Assembly (NCBI RefSeq): GCF_027107535.1
Contig: NZ_CP114283.1
Span: 9,300,001 to 9,364,000, forward strand
Reading direction: 5' to 3'
Source of the DNA: Streptomyces aurantiacus
GTDB taxonomy: Bacteria > Actinomycetota > Actinomycetes > Streptomycetales > Streptomycetaceae
Length of the DNA stretch: 64,000 nt
Shown: positions 8,379 through 15,621 of the stretch, in pieces
Layout of the letters: each line of letters opens with the position of its first letter
How positions within the stretch are numbered: the stretch's first letter is position 1
Notes under the pieces: model-generated
What the model was told of the DNA's origin: nothing
The model's input: only the letters and a program-made list of their open reading frames with translations
Databases searched by the model: none
Translations under genes and position numbers: made by a program

Positions 8379-9428
8379 CTACGGGTTGAGGCCCTTGCCG
8401 CGCAGCCAGGCCATCGGGTCGATGCCGCTGCCGCCGCTGGTGTGGACCTCCAGGTGCAGGTGCGCCCCGGTGACGTTGCCGGTCGCGCCCACGCGGCCGA
8501 TGACGTCGCCCGTGCCGACCTTCTGCCCGACGCTGACCCCGATCGACGACTGGTGGGCGTACCAGACCTCGGTGCCGTCGTCGAGCGTGAGGACCGTGCG
8601 GTAGCCGTACGAGCCGTTCCAGCCCGCCTCGGTGACCGTGCCGCTGTGAACGGCCTTGATCGGGGTACCCGTGGGAGCGGCGAAGTCCAGACCCGTGTGC
8701 TGGCCCGAGGACCACAGCGAGCCGGACTGCCCGTAGGTCGAGGTGATCGTGTACGAGGAGGTGGGCAGCGTGTACTGCGTGGCGAGTTCGGCGAGGCGCG
8801 CGGCCTCGGCCTTCTTCTTGGCCTCGTCCTTCTTCTTCTGCTCGGCGGCGGCGGCCTTGGCCTTCGCCGCGTCCTGCTCCTTGGCCGCCAGCGTGGCGGC
8901 CTTCTTCGCGGCGGCGGCCTCTGCGGCCGCCTGGGCCTCGCGGTCGACCTGGTCCTGCTGGAGCTCCGCCTGGAGCATGATGCGGGTGCGCAGGGCCTCA
9001 CCGGCGTCCGCGCTGCCCTGCTCGGCGTCGGCCGTGGTGAGGCCGGCGGCGGTGAGCGGCGTGCTGGAGCCCTCGGGGGCCTCTTCGTCCGAGATCAGCG
9101 AGCCCACGTTCGGCAGGTCGGGGATCGAGATCGACACCGGCGGCTTGCCGGTCTGCGCGGTGGCCATGCCGCCCGCGCCGACGGCGGCTATGACACCGAC
9201 GCCCAGAACGGTGGAGCTGCGGGCGAGTCCTCCGCCGCGCTGCTTGGAGACGCGGTGCCGGCCGCGGACGGGAACGACGGTGTCCGCGCTGGGATTCCAG
9301 ACCTCCCAGGTCTCCTCGTCCTTACGAGCGCCGTAGGCGAAGGTGTCGGGCTTCTTGTCACCCGAGGTGTCCCCCGTGAACTCATTCGGCACGAACGAGG
9401 GTGCGGGGGCAGGCCTGTTGGACGCCAC
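8379..9428 (-). CDS. M23 family peptidoglycan endopeptidase, membrane-anchored
   Basis: A cell-wall hydrolase of 349 residues. A basic N-terminus (RGRHRVSKQRGGG, 55-67) precedes one membrane or signal segment at 73-92. Residues about 155-215 are an Ala/Lys/Glu/Gln-rich coiled coil. The LytM/M23 domain is C-terminal, with zinc ligands His244 and Asp248 in HTGLDFA, and His323/His325 in GAHLHLEV. I place the start at GTG 9428 after AAAGGAG; an upstream in-frame ATG would lie inside the riboswitch. A ydaO-type c-di-AMP riboswitch immediately upstream ties its expression to cyclic di-AMP, as for other Streptomyces wall lytic enzymes. Confidence 0.92.
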   Translation of the reverse strand: MASNRPAPAPSFVPNEFTGDTSGDKKPDTFAYGARKDEETWEVWNPSADTVVPVRGRHRVSKQRGGGLARSSTVLGVGVIAAVGAGGMATAQTGKPPVSISIPDLPNVGSLISDEEAPEGSSTPLTAAGLTTADAEQGSADAGEALRTRIMLQAELQQDQVDREAQAAAEAAAAKKAATLAAKEQDAAKAKAAAAEQKKKDEAKKKAEAARLAELATQYTLPTSSYTITSTYGQSGSLWSSGQHTGLDFAAPTGTPIKAVHSGTVTEAGWNGSYGYRTVLTLDDGTEVWYAHQSSIGVSVGQKVGTGDVIGRVGATGNVTGAHLHLEVHTSGGSGIDPMAWLRGKGLNP

Positions 9429-9442
9429 GTGGGCGCGCTCCT

Positions 9443-9590
9443 TTCCTTCCTTCTCGCCTACCGGGTTAGCTGACGGGTTCGGAGCAGGAAGGTCTCCTAC
9501 GCGCGTCAACCACGGTGTCAAACACCGCGAAAGACACGCGATTCACCCCATGTAGGTGGTTCCCCGGTTCCCTTGCGGGATTCGGCGCGT
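9443..9590 (-). promoter_or_regulatory. ydaO/yuaA-type c-di-AMP riboswitch
   Basis: On the minus strand the leader of the M23 gene reads CCCGCAAGGGAACCGGGGAA, then CTACATGGGGTGAATC, later GTAGGAGACCTTCC, and finally GAACCCGTCAGCTAACCCGG followed by TAGGCG and AAGGAAGG. These blocks, in this order and spacing, are the conserved elements of the ydaO motif, which binds cyclic di-AMP and usually switches transcription off. It ends about 15 bases before the GTG start, so the last paired element or the ribosome site could be the switch. The borders are approximate. Confidence 0.92.
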
Positions 9591-9903
9591 GCGCACGGAG
9601 CCATCTCTTGTGACGGCTGGGACGACCGCGCTGCGTTATCGAACGTTAATAGACGCGGGCACTGGATTCCAAGCTGTTCTTGATGATCGTTAAGGCTCTT
9701 GACCTGGACTTACAGGTCATGAGCGGGGTAAATCGGGCGAGTTGATCGCCATTCACCGGTGTCGGATCTGTTGACGGTGCGTCAGTTGTTGTGCGCAGGG
9801 GCGTCATTCGACTACTGCAGGTGATATGGACCCTGGATGCTCGCGGACAGGTCGCGGGATCCCCACAGGAAAGTCGCGGGAAGGGCGCGGGAAGGGCGTA
9901 CCG
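9591..9903. other. Intergenic region between M23 leader and SpoIIE phosphatase
   Basis: About 310 bases between the riboswitch and the end of the phosphatase gene. It should hold the promoter of the riboswitch transcript; GATAAC near 9637-9642 on the minus strand is a possible -10. The stretch 9620-9720 is clearly less GC-rich than its surroundings. No gene was seen. Confidence 0.45.
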
Positions 9904-11031
9904 CTACGGCCGTCGCACGGCGAGCAGCGCCATGTCGTCCGTGGACCGGCCCCCGGTGTACCGGTGGACGTCGTCCACCAGCTCGTCGAGCAGTTCGTCG
10001 GGCCCGGCGAAGACCCGCCCGGACAGCTGTCCCACCGGATCGAAGAACACGCCCCGCTCGTCCCGGGCCTCGGACAGCCCGTCGGTGTGGAGGAGCAGCA
10101 CGGCCCCGCCCGGGAGCGCCTCCTCCTGCGCGCGGTCGGGCCGGCCGCCCAGCTCCCCCATCCCGAGGGGCAGCGAGGGATCCGCCGCGGCGAGTGTGCG
10201 GACGGTTCCGTCGCCGTGCAGGAGGAGGGGCCCGGGGTGGCCGCGGTTGACGAGGCGTACGACCTGGGCGCCGTGCGGGATCTCGGCGAGGACGGCGGTG
10301 GTGAAGCCTTCGAAGATCTCGACGCTGTCCCGCCGGACGCCCTCGCGCGCCAGTGCCCGTTCCAGTCGCTGGGCGACCGCCTCCAGAGTGGCCTCGTGCT
10401 CGGCGGCCTCCCGGAAGGCCCCGATGACGACGGCCACGGTGCCGACCGCCCCCATGCCCTTGCCCCGCACGTCTCCCAGGACGAGCCGTACGCCGTGCGG
10501 GGTGTCCTGCACGGCGTACAGGTCGCCCCCGATGAACGCGTCCGCCTGCGCCGCCACGTATCTGGCCGCGATGTCGAGCCCGCCGATCCGCCCGGCCGGT
10601 TCGGGCAGTACGGCCCGCTGGGCGGCCTCGGCGATCTCCCGCGCCGAGGCGAGGCGGGCGTTGCCGAGGCTCACCAGCCGGTTGATGACGATCGCCAGGC
10701 CGGCGACGGTTCCCACGGTGACGACCTCGGTGACCGCGCCCACGTCGAAGGCGAACCTGAGGTGCACGAGGGCCATGGCCGCTGTTCCCACGATGCCCGT
10801 GCAGACGGTGGCGCCGAGCGAGAAGAGCGGTGCGGCCACGAGCGCGGCGGCCGTGAAGAAGGGGGCCGCGGTGAAGTCCTTGGGCGAGAGGAGGTCGTAA
10901 CAGACTCCCGCGGCGATCAGCAGCGCGGGCAGCAGGCGGACGAGGGTGCGGGTGTGGGCGTAGGAGACGGTCCGTCGCTCGGGCTCGACGGGCCCCGGCG
11001 CCCACTTCTCCACCTCACGACGCCCGGCCAC
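9904..11031 (-). CDS. Membrane-associated PP2C/SpoIIE-type phosphatase
   Basis: Serine/threonine phosphatase of the SpoIIE/RsbU group, 375 residues. Four hydrophobic helices (about 32-48, 57-75, 78-92, 98-118) anchor it. A short linker helix (126-142, REIAEAAQRAVLP) leads into the phosphatase domain with the metal-binding blocks GGDLY (168-172) and GDVRGKGM (186-193). Typical targets are anti-anti-sigma factors in sigma-B-like stress or developmental switches; none is encoded nearby. The start is GTG 11031, behind GGCAGGAG; longer in-frame versions would run back through the tRNA gene. The N-terminal sensor is unusual only in lacking PAS or GAF domains. Confidence 0.9.
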   Translation of the reverse strand: MAGRREVEKWAPGPVEPERRTVSYAHTRTLVRLLPALLIAAGVCYDLLSPKDFTAAPFFTAAALVAAPLFSLGATVCTGIVGTAAMALVHLRFAFDVGAVTEVVTVGTVAGLAIVINRLVSLGNARLASAREIAEAAQRAVLPEPAGRIGGLDIAARYVAAQADAFIGGDLYAVQDTPHGVRLVLGDVRGKGMGAVGTVAVVIGAFREAAEHEATLEAVAQRLERALAREGVRRDSVEIFEGFTTAVLAEIPHGAQVVRLVNRGHPGPLLLHGDGTVRTLAAADPSLPLGMGELGGRPDRAQEEALPGGAVLLLHTDGLSEARDERGVFFDPVGQLSGRVFAGPDELLDELVDDVHRYTGGRSTDDMALLAVRRP

Positions 11032-11237
11032 GTGACTCCTGCCCTTCCCGCGCTCTGTCCAGATTCCCGGGAGCGGGGGTGGGGAGCGAGCCGGCGGGAG
11101 CCGGGCGGGTGAGCGCCGACCCGTCCGGCACGGGCCGTGATGGACCTCGCGGACCTTGGGGGCCTCGGAGGTCTCGCGAACCTCGTGGAAAACACCTGGG
11201 GCCGGAATCCCGTTGGATTCCGGCCCCAGGTCTTCAG

Positions 11238-11311
11238 TAGCGGGGACAGGATTTGAACCTGCGACCTCTGGGTTATGAGCCCAGCGAGCTACCGAGCTGC
11301 TCCACCCCGCG
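11238..11311 (-). tRNA. tRNA-fMet (CAT), initiator
   Basis: A full cloverleaf reads on the minus strand. The acceptor stem CGCGGGG pairs with CCCCGC except at position 1-72 (C against T), the unpaired end that marks initiator tRNA. The anticodon stem ends in three G-C pairs (GGG CTCATAA CCC) around CAT, and the T-arm GCAGG-TTCAAAT-CCTGT is standard. CCA is not encoded. Confidence 0.96.
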
Positions 11312-11412
11312 TCGTTGAAACCAGTGTACGCCATCTGCGGGACCCCTGGCACACGGGTTAACGCCGCCCTCCCTCAACCCTCCGGCAACTCTCCGGCGGG
11401 CGCGCGGCGAGG

Positions 11413-12552
11413 TCAGCCGAGGTGGCGGTTGGGCGCCTTGGCCGCGTCCTCGTACTCCGGGAGCACCAGGACGTCGGCGCCGTGCGCCGCCAGCAGGCCG
11501 TTCCCGTCCGCCGACGCCACGAACGTGTCGGGCTCACGCCACGCGGTGACGACCCGGCGCGCCCCCGCGTCGAGGATCAGCCGGGCACAGGGCGCGGGCC
11601 GCGAGGAGCGGCGGGCGCAGGGCTCCAGGCTGCTGTAGACCGTGGCGGTCGCGAGCCGCGGGTCGCCCGGCTCGATCCTGGCGAGCGCGGCCTCCTCCGC
11701 GTGCGAGAGGGGGTCGGACTCACGGGAGTACCCGCGGGCCAGTTCCGTGCCGTCTGCCGCGACGACGACCGCGCCGACACTGAAGGCCGTCCGGGAGGGC
11801 GGGCACTCGGCGGCGAGGCCGCAGGCGAGCTCCAGCCAGTGGTGGTCGGCCGCCGAGGGGACGGAGCCGGTGCCGGGCGCGGTGGGGACGTACCGCATGA
11901 GCACGACGTCTCCGACGGGCCGGGTCTCGATCAGCCGCATCCGGTTCCGTGCGCCGCCGGGGTACTCCCCGGGCCCGAAGAGCCGTGGCGCGTCCGGCTC
12001 GCCCACCACGAGCGGTGCCAGGGCGAGCTGCAGTTCGTCGGCGAGGCCCTGCTGGAGGAGCTGGGTGTGGACGCGGCCGCCGCCCTCGACCATGAGCCGT
12101 CGTACGCCGCGTTCGTCGTGGAGGTGCGCGAGTACGGCCCGCCAGTCCAGGGCGGGCCCCACGGAGACAACGTCGACGCCGAGCCCGCGCAGCGCCTCGT
12201 TCGCTCTCGGGGCCCCCTCGTCGGACGTGTAGACGATCTTCTCGCCGCCCGTGGACCAGAAGTTGGCGCCGGGATCGAGGTCGCCGCTGCCACTGACCGC
12301 GACCTTCAGCGGGTACTCCGGCCGGCCGGCGGCGACGCGGGCCGCGCGCCGCTCGGCGGAGTTGACGAGGAGCCGGGGGTTGTCGGCGCGCAGGGTGCCC
12401 GCGCCCACGAGGATCGCGTCGGACCCGGCCCGTACCTCGTCGACCCGGTCGAAGTCGGCAGGCCCGGAGAGCAGCAGCCGTTCGGGGCCGGTGTCGTCCA
12501 GGCGTCCGTCGAGGGAGACCGCGGCGGACAACAGGACGTGGGGGTGGGGCAT
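11413..12552 (-). CDS. RibD-type pyrimidine reductase-deaminase, domain order reversed
   Basis: A protein of 379 residues combining both RibD activities in the opposite order from E. coli RibD. Residues about 4-222 are the reductase (AVSLDGR at 11-17, DAILVGAGTLRADNPRL at 45-61, MVEGGGR at 154-160). Residues about 235-360 are a zinc deaminase, with HAE at 284-286, PC at 311-312 and Cys322. It should act after GTP cyclohydrolase II, deaminating the diaminopyrimidine and reducing its ribose to ribitol. The start ATG at 12552 is preceded by GAAAGAG. It diverges from marR across an operator shared with ribA. It could be an accessory supply of ribitylaminopyrimidine for flavin, F420 or an azapteridine. 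Confidence 0.85.
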   Translation of the reverse strand: MPHPHVLLSAAVSLDGRLDDTGPERLLLSGPADFDRVDEVRAGSDAILVGAGTLRADNPRLLVNSAERRAARVAAGRPEYPLKVAVSGSGDLDPGANFWSTGGEKIVYTSDEGAPRANEALRGLGVDVVSVGPALDWRAVLAHLHDERGVRRLMVEGGGRVHTQLLQQGLADELQLALAPLVVGEPDAPRLFGPGEYPGGARNRMRLIETRPVGDVVLMRYVPTAPGTGSVPSAADHHWLELACGLAAECPPSRTAFSVGAVVVAADGTELARGYSRESDPLSHAEEAALARIEPGDPRLATATVYSSLEPCARRSSRPAPCARLILDAGARRVVTAWREPDTFVASADGNGLLAAHGADVLVLPEYEDAAKAPNRHLG

Positions 12553-12602
12553 CGACGCGCTCTCTTTCGGAGGCAGGGTTCGGGCCGACCGGAGCCGGGC
12601 TT

Positions 12603-12618
12603 GGTTCAAGTTTGAAGC
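12603..12618. promoter_or_regulatory. MarR-type operator, site 1
   Basis: GGTTCAAGTTTGAAGC lies between ribD and marR and contains the inverted repeat TTCAA-GT-TTGAA. It overlaps a marR promoter (TTGGTT at 12601-12606, 17-base spacer, TACACT at 12624-12629). Two further copies precede ribA, so the site probably binds the adjacent MarR protein. Confidence 0.8.
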
Positions 12619-12635
12619 AAACCTACACTGGAGGC

Positions 12636-13151
12636 ATGACGACCCGCTGGCTCACCCCCGAGGAGCAGCGCGCCTGGCGCGCCTACATCGCCGCCTCCCA
12701 TCTCCTGGAGGACGCGATCGACCGGCAGCTCCAGCAGGAGGCCGGCATGCCCCACCTTTACTACTCCATCCTCGCCAACCTCTCCGAGGCGCCCGAGCGC
12801 GGCCTGCGCATGACGGACCTCGCCGAACGGACGAAGATCACCCGCAGTCGGCTGACGTACGCGGTGACCCGCCTGGAGAAGGACGGGGCGGTGCGCCGTG
12901 AGGGATGCCGTATGGACAAGCGGGGCAGCATCGCGGTCCTGACCGACGAGGGGATGGAGCTGCTGGAGCGTACGGCTCCCGGCCATGTGGAGACGGTCCG
13001 CGCGACCCTCTTCGACCACCTCACGCCGGGGCAGGTGGGGCAGCTGGAGGAGATCTGTGCGGCGGTCGCGCGCGGGCTGGAGGGCGACGACCCGCAGGCC
13101 ACCCCGGACGACGTGCCGTGGCGCCGCCGTTCGTCCGGCTCCTGCACGTGA
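12636..13151 (+). CDS. MarR-family transcriptional regulator
   Basis: A winged-helix regulator of 171 residues. The DNA-binding domain covers about 40-115 (LYYSILANLSEAPERGLRMT, then LAERTKITRSRLTYAVTRLEKDGAVRREG), with the recognition helix around TRSRLTYAVTRLE; helices at both ends form the dimer interface. I start at ATG 12636. The GGAGG before it is only one base away and the -10 TACACT is seven bases upstream, so the message is probably leaderless. It is divergent from ribD and about 170 bases before ribA. Identical operator-like palindromes at both promoters make it the likely common repressor, sensing a flavin-related or oxidised ligand. The ligand is not known. Confidence 0.9.
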   Translation: MTTRWLTPEEQRAWRAYIAASHLLEDAIDRQLQQEAGMPHLYYSILANLSEAPERGLRMTDLAERTKITRSRLTYAVTRLEKDGAVRREGCRMDKRGSIAVLTDEGMELLERTAPGHVETVRATLFDHLTPGQVGQLEEICAAVARGLEGDDPQATPDDVPWRRRSSGSCT

Positions 13152-13234
13152 GGCCGCCCGCACCCTCCTGACGGCCGGGACGGCGGGTCCGCCCGCCTGA
13201 GGCCAGCGCCACTCCCTCACCACGAAAATCCGTT

Positions 13235-13294
13235 GCTTCAACTTTAAAGCATGCGGTAGGGTCTCGTTCCGAGGATCTGCTTCAAATCTGAAGC
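13235..13294. promoter_or_regulatory. ribA promoter with MarR-type operators, sites 2 and 3
   Basis: Site 2, GCTTCAACTTTAAAGC (13235-13250), sits on the -35/spacer of a promoter with TTGCTT at 13233-13238 and TAGGGT at 13257-13262. Site 3, GCTTCAAATCTGAAGC (13279-13294), lies just downstream of the predicted transcription start. Both match the site between ribD and marR; a bound repressor would block entry and exit of RNA polymerase. Confidence 0.8.
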
Positions 13295-13322
13295 AGGTGA
13301 GGAACGTGGACCGGAGTACCGC

Positions 13323-13952
13323 ATGCCCGACTACCCCGCCGCCACCCAGCGCTCGCGCGTGAGGGTGCCGCTGCGCTTCCACGACGGCTACAGCGTCGAC
13401 GCCGAGCTGGTCACCTTCCACGGCCTGACCGACGGCCGGGAACACGTGGCGATGATCCTCGGCGACCCCGCCGGCAGCACGCCGCTGGTCCGCCTGCACT
13501 CCGAGTGCCTGACGGGCGACGCCTTCGGTTCGTCCCGCTGCGACTGCGGCCCCCAGCTCCGCGAGGCCGTCGAACAGATCGCGACCCGCGGCGGCGTCCT
13601 CCTCTACCTCCGCCAGGAGGGCCGGGGCATAGGCCTCTACAACAAGCTCGACGCGTACGCCCTCCAGGACGAGGGCCTCGACACGTACGCCGCCAACACG
13701 GCCCTCGGCCTCCCCGAGGACGCCCGCGACTACACGGCGGCGGCACAGATGCTCACGGCCCTCGGCGTCACGGAGCTGGACCTCCTCTCCAACAACCCCG
13801 ACAAGGCGGAGCAGCTCCGCTCCCTGGGCGTCGCCGTACAACACCGCGTCCCCACGGGCGTGTTCACCACGCCCCACAACGTCCGCTACCTGCGGGCGAA
13901 GGTCCTCCAGACCCAGCACACGCTGCCGCTGGCGGAGCTCACCGCGGGCTGA
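13323..13952 (+). CDS. ribA: GTP cyclohydrolase II
   Basis: RibA opens the imidazole ring of GTP, releasing formate and pyrophosphate, the first step to riboflavin. It has 209 residues and is a stand-alone enzyme with no DHBP synthase domain. Zinc cysteines are visible in RLHSECLTGD and GSSRCDCGPQL (Cys62, Cys73 and Cys75). The GTP loop RQEGRGIGL is at 97-105. Tyr112 in DAYALQ matches the conserved Tyr of ordinary GCH II rather than the Met variant described for one S. coelicolor paralogue, so the usual diaminopyrimidine product is expected. Two MarR-type operators lie in its promoter, linking it to the divergent marR/ribD pair. Confidence 0.94.
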   Translation: MPDYPAATQRSRVRVPLRFHDGYSVDAELVTFHGLTDGREHVAMILGDPAGSTPLVRLHSECLTGDAFGSSRCDCGPQLREAVEQIATRGGVLLYLRQEGRGIGLYNKLDAYALQDEGLDTYAANTALGLPEDARDYTAAAQMLTALGVTELDLLSNNPDKAEQLRSLGVAVQHRVPTGVFTTPHNVRYLRAKVLQTQHTLPLAELTAG

Positions 13953-14034
13953 CGCGTCCGTCCGCGGGCCGGCGCGGCGGCCGGACCTCACGCGGAAGCG
14001 GTGGCTCCGCGGGAGGACTGGGCAGGACGGTGGC

Positions 14035-14442
14035 ATGGCGGACGACAGTGGGGCCCAGCGCATCGCGGAGGACGGCCGGCTCTGGCAGCACACGCTGCAC
14101 GAGAACACCATGCTGTTCCAGCGGGGCAATCTCTTCCTGGTGGGCCAGTCGCTCTTCGCCGTGGCGTACACGACGCTCCTCACCTCGGAGGAACACCGCA
14201 CGGCGGCGCGGGTCCTGGCCGCCTTCGGCCTCGTACTGGCCCTCACCTGGCTCTTCGTCGGCCACCGGCACCGTCTCTATTACCAGCACGTACAGCGGCG
14301 GGCGATGCAACGCCTGCCCGAGTACGCCGCCACGTGGGCGAGTTGGACGGGCCGCAGACGAGGCCTGTCGATCGTGCTGATCGCCTACCTGCTGCCGTCA
14401 CTGGCCGTGGTGATGTGGACGGCCCTGCTGCTCGTCACGTGA
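14035..14442 (+). CDS. Small membrane protein, possibly RipA-like
   Basis: A protein of 135 residues with an N-terminal amphipathic part (EDGRLWQHTLHENTMLFQRGN), two hydrophobic segments about 32-50 and 58-76, a basic loop (HRHRLYYQHVQRR), and a last membrane segment about 110-133. The pattern LWQHTLHEN-FQRGN-FLVGQSL recalls proteins annotated as RipA-family octameric membrane proteins, but I have only the pattern to go on. It follows ribA by about 80 bases on the same strand and could be co-transcribed. Function unknown. Confidence 0.7.
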   Translation: MADDSGAQRIAEDGRLWQHTLHENTMLFQRGNLFLVGQSLFAVAYTTLLTSEEHRTAARVLAAFGLVLALTWLFVGHRHRLYYQHVQRRAMQRLPEYAATWASWTGRRRGLSIVLIAYLLPSLAVVMWTALLLVT

Positions 14443-14458
14443 GCCGCCCGGAACACGG

Positions 14459-14499
14459 CGTGGGCCTCCGCCCCGGACGATCTGAGGCGGAGGCCCACG
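14459..14499. terminator. Bidirectional terminator hairpin
   Basis: CGTGGGCCTCCGCC and GGCGGAGGCCCACG form a perfect 14-base stem around a 13-base loop between two convergent genes. Confidence 0.85.
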
Positions 14500-14504
14500 C
14501 GTGC

Positions 14505-14828
14505 CTACGGGGTCTCGCCGTCCTCGGTGTCCGGTGCGGGCAGGCGCATGCCCCGGGACCCGGCGACGCGCAGGGCGTCCGTCAGGCACTCGGCGAGCCG
14601 GAGACCGGCGAAGCGGACCTCGCCGTGCGGCGACGCCGGGTCGTCCAGCAGCGGACGGGCGAGGGCGAGTACGTCGGCCCCCGTGGCGAGTTGGACCGCC
14701 TCCAGCTCGTCGGCGAGGCGGGACAGGTACCCGCCGCCGTCCGTGACCAGGTAGCAGGGCTTGCCGTCGAGGGACGGCCAGGGCAGGAGGCGCGGCGCCA
14801 GCGAGGGCGTGCCGTTCAGGTGCTCCAT
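14505..14828 (-). CDS. Hypothetical protein, coupled to upstream unknown gene
   Basis: A soluble protein of 107 residues, not recognised. It starts MEHLNGTPSL at ATG 14828. Its start overlaps the stop of the upstream gene (TGATG), so the two are translationally coupled. The sequence has alternating Leu/Ala-rich helices (LADELEAVQLATGADVLALARPLL) and no catalytic motif I can name. With its partner it diverges from a pair of GntR-type regulators, a layout that suggests those control it. Confidence 0.75.
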   Translation of the reverse strand: MEHLNGTPSLAPRLLPWPSLDGKPCYLVTDGGGYLSRLADELEAVQLATGADVLALARPLLDDPASPHGEVRFAGLRLAECLTDALRVAGSRGMRLPAPDTEDGETP

Positions 14829-15172
14829 CAGGCGGCCACCTCCTGCGCGCCGACCAGGTGCCGGTCGAGGTCGATCCCCAGATCGGCGGCGAGTACGAGA
14901 GCGAGGCGTCGGCGCTGCTGAAGGACGGCTTCCTTGTCGTGGGCGGCGAGGTAGGGGCGCACGAGGGCGGAGTCGGTGCCGTCGAGAGGGGTGACGAGGC
15001 CGTACGGGGAGCGGTGGCGGAGGAGCCCTGGCGGCAGGGACGCGGCGGTGTGCCGTGCGGCGGTGAAGTGCAGGCAGAGGTGGGTGCGGTGGCGGGTGCG
15101 GCGCCGCTTGCCCGTGCCCGGACAGAAGAGGAGTCGCATCCATTCGAGGGTGCGGCGGATAAGGTCGTACAC
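14828..15172 (-). CDS. Hypothetical basic protein, first gene of a two-gene operon
   Basis: A protein of 114 residues starting at GTG 15172 behind AGGAGCG. It opens MYDLIRRTLEWMRLLF and is rich in Arg and His (GKRRRTRHRTHLCLHF), then has LVRPYLAAHDKEAVLQQRRRLALVLAADLGIDLDRH. I do not recognise the family. The Arg-rich patch next to a hydrophobic stretch could bind nucleic acid or membrane. The stop overlaps the next start by two bases. Upstream is a palindrome that the divergent GntR regulators could bind. Confidence 0.75.
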   Translation of the reverse strand: MYDLIRRTLEWMRLLFCPGTGKRRRTRHRTHLCLHFTAARHTAASLPPGLLRHRSPYGLVTPLDGTDSALVRPYLAAHDKEAVLQQRRRLALVLAADLGIDLDRHLVGAQEVAA

Positions 15173-15255
15173 GTTGACGCTCCTATTGCAGCGTTGGCCA
15201 TGCCCCGGGAGGTCTTGTCCACCTCGCCGGGGTCTTCAGCGTCCACTTTGCCTTA

Positions 15256-15275
15256 GGTTGCAATAGGTAGCAACC
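15256..15275. promoter_or_regulatory. Candidate GntR operator
   Basis: GGTTGCAATAGGTAGCAACC has 6-base inverted arms (GGTTGC/GCAACC) separated by eight bases. It lies midway between the divergent unknown operon and the gntR pair. A further GGTTGC half-site is at about 15287 and CTATTGCAGC at about 15182. Confidence 0.65.
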
Positions 15276-15345
15276 GGAAGCATCAGGTTGCGCCCTGACG
15301 ATGCCGCATGTGGTGCGGCGCTACGAGTCGCCTTAGCGTGCGGCC

Positions 15346-15621
15346 ATGGCTAATGACCAGTGGACACCTGACCTGGCAAGTCACGTCTACGTGTATCTCC
15401 AGGTGGTGCACCACATCGCCGAACAGATCCGCACAGGACGCCTGCCCGCCGGTGCGCGACTTCCCGCTGAGCGCGATCTCGCCGAGCAGTACGGCGTGGC
15501 CGTCAACACTGTCCGCCGGGCCACGCGCGAACTTCGCGATCAGGGGCTCGTCATCACGGTCCCCATAAAGGGCACCTTCGTGCGGCCCGAGCAGCCATCC
15601 GGCGACGGGCCCCAAGAGTGA
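15346..15621 (+). CDS. Stand-alone GntR winged-helix protein 1
   Basis: A DNA-binding protein of only 91 residues. Nearly all of it is the GntR N-terminal winged helix: residues about 12-80, including IAEQIRTGRLPAGARLPAERDLAEQYGVAVNTVRRATRELRDQGLV and the wing VPIKGTFVRP. The usual C-terminal effector domain (FadR, HutC or MocR type) is absent. Its end overlaps the start of a second such protein by four bases. Truncated GntR proteins of this size are common in actinobacteria and may bind DNA constitutively or pair with another subunit. Confidence 0.88.
   Translation: MANDQWTPDLASHVYVYLQVVHHIAEQIRTGRLPAGARLPAERDLAEQYGVAVNTVRRATRELRDQGLVITVPIKGTFVRPEQPSGDGPQE

Noticed and set aside
9904..11352. 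A longer N-terminus for the SpoIIE phosphatase
   Set aside because: The extension reads through the tRNA-fMet gene; GTG 11031 has the ribosome site.
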